A stretch of DNA of 64,000 nucleotides from Triatoma infestans (Eukaryota > Arthropoda > Insecta > Hemiptera > Reduviidae), in contig JAAEAF010000097.1 of the NCBI GenBank assembly GCA_011037195.1, positions 1 to 64,000 of the forward strand, in the 5' to 3' direction. Positions 63,710-64,000 of the stretch are shown here, in pieces (position 1 is the first letter of the stretch; every line of letters starts with the position of its first letter). Made by a program: the position numbers and the translations under genes. The notes under the pieces were generated by a model, which was given only the letters and a program-made list of their open reading frames with translations, ran no database searches and was not told the origin of the DNA.

Positions 63710-64000
63710 TGTAATGGGGGATCTGAATCACTAAAGATTCATAGAGTCTAAAGAACGAAGAATCAACCTAGTTACTCGCTACCTAGGCCAGACTAGGGTG
63801 GGAGATTCTATATATATATATATATATATAGCCGAATTAGCCCCTACAAGAGGACCGTTCAGAACGGTTTACGACCAGTTAATAACGAGTCAGCAACCTA
63901 CTACTTTCTCAATCACTCAGCCAGTCTGCCTCTCTCTCTCTCTATATATATATTTCACGCTATCTAACTTCTATATACTTGTAAAATTGTTGAAGTTTAT
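63710..64000 (+). mobile_element. LTR-like family L, runs to window edge
   Basis: Begins TGTAATGGGGG, then AAAGATTCATAGAGTC, CTACCTAGGCCAGACTAGG, a (TA)n tract in the TATA-box position (63811-63830), GAACGGTTTACGACCAGT and CAGCCAGTCTGCCTCTC, and ends at the window edge in ACTTGTAAAATTGTTGAAG. It may continue beyond the window, possibly into a retrotransposon. Confidence 0.58.

Overview
ORGANISM AND OVERALL PICTURE. The window is strongly A+T-rich eukaryotic DNA packed with transposable elements: a mariner/Tc1 DNA transposon, Jockey, R1-like and RTE-like non-LTR retrotransposons, tRNA-derived SINEs, LTR-like promoters and many foldback or non-autonomous repeats. This mix fits an arthropod, most likely an insect; I cannot name the species. 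I found no convincing host protein-coding gene. Nearly every long ORF is a piece of a transposable element, and most short ORFs come from repeats or (CA)n tracts. In coordinates, + or - is the orientation of the element.

MAIN REPEAT FAMILIES. (1) Family H, a non-autonomous repeat of about 0.7-1.0 kb, is present in some 35 full, partial or decayed copies. It has a 15-bp asymmetric terminal inverted repeat, a hairpin at each end, a (CA/GT)n block, one or two internal units of about 300 bp, T-rich insertion sites and no obvious target-site duplication. This architecture suggests a Helentron-associated (HINE/DINE-1-like) element. (2) Family P has fixed ends (ATCAGAGACA at one end, CCACCACAAC at the other), 9-12 bp target-site duplications and inverted arms. 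It carries a compact motif with the parts of a type I hammerhead ribozyme, as described in Penelope-like retroelements. (3) Family L is LTR-like, with a TATA box and repeated CAGT motifs. (4) There are at least three groups of tRNA-head SINEs, several with clear target-site duplications.

LAYOUT. 1-8.4 kb: LTR-like edge fragment, decayed family H, mariner 5' remnant, two tRNA-Glu-like SINEs, RTE and R1 fragments. 8.45-13.55 kb: a nearly full-length but broken Jockey element on the minus strand, joined to a second Jockey RT fragment. 14.4-24 kb: several family H copies (two form a 2-kb inverted pair), an R1 RNase H region and a LINE C-terminus. 24.5-27.6 kb: a nearly complete RTE-like element on the minus strand with an intact 522-codon RT ORF. 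28.2-31.1 kb: a family H copy split by a complete mariner (1325 bp) and by a 5'-truncated LINE. 31.5-48 kb: dense family H, SINEs, a foldback element at 41.4-42.3 kb and an R1 fragment. 48.6-50.2 kb: a decayed Jockey on the plus strand. 50.5-64 kb: family P and family L copies, more family H and LINE scraps.

HOW THE PARTS RELATE. The genes shown here serve only their own mobility: endonuclease, reverse transcriptase and RNase H of LINEs, and the mariner transposase. Families H and P and the SINEs encode nothing and would depend on partners encoded elsewhere. Insertions into insertions give a relative chronology. Family H was already present when the mariner, a LINE and a SINE entered it, and family L was already present when a family P copy entered it.
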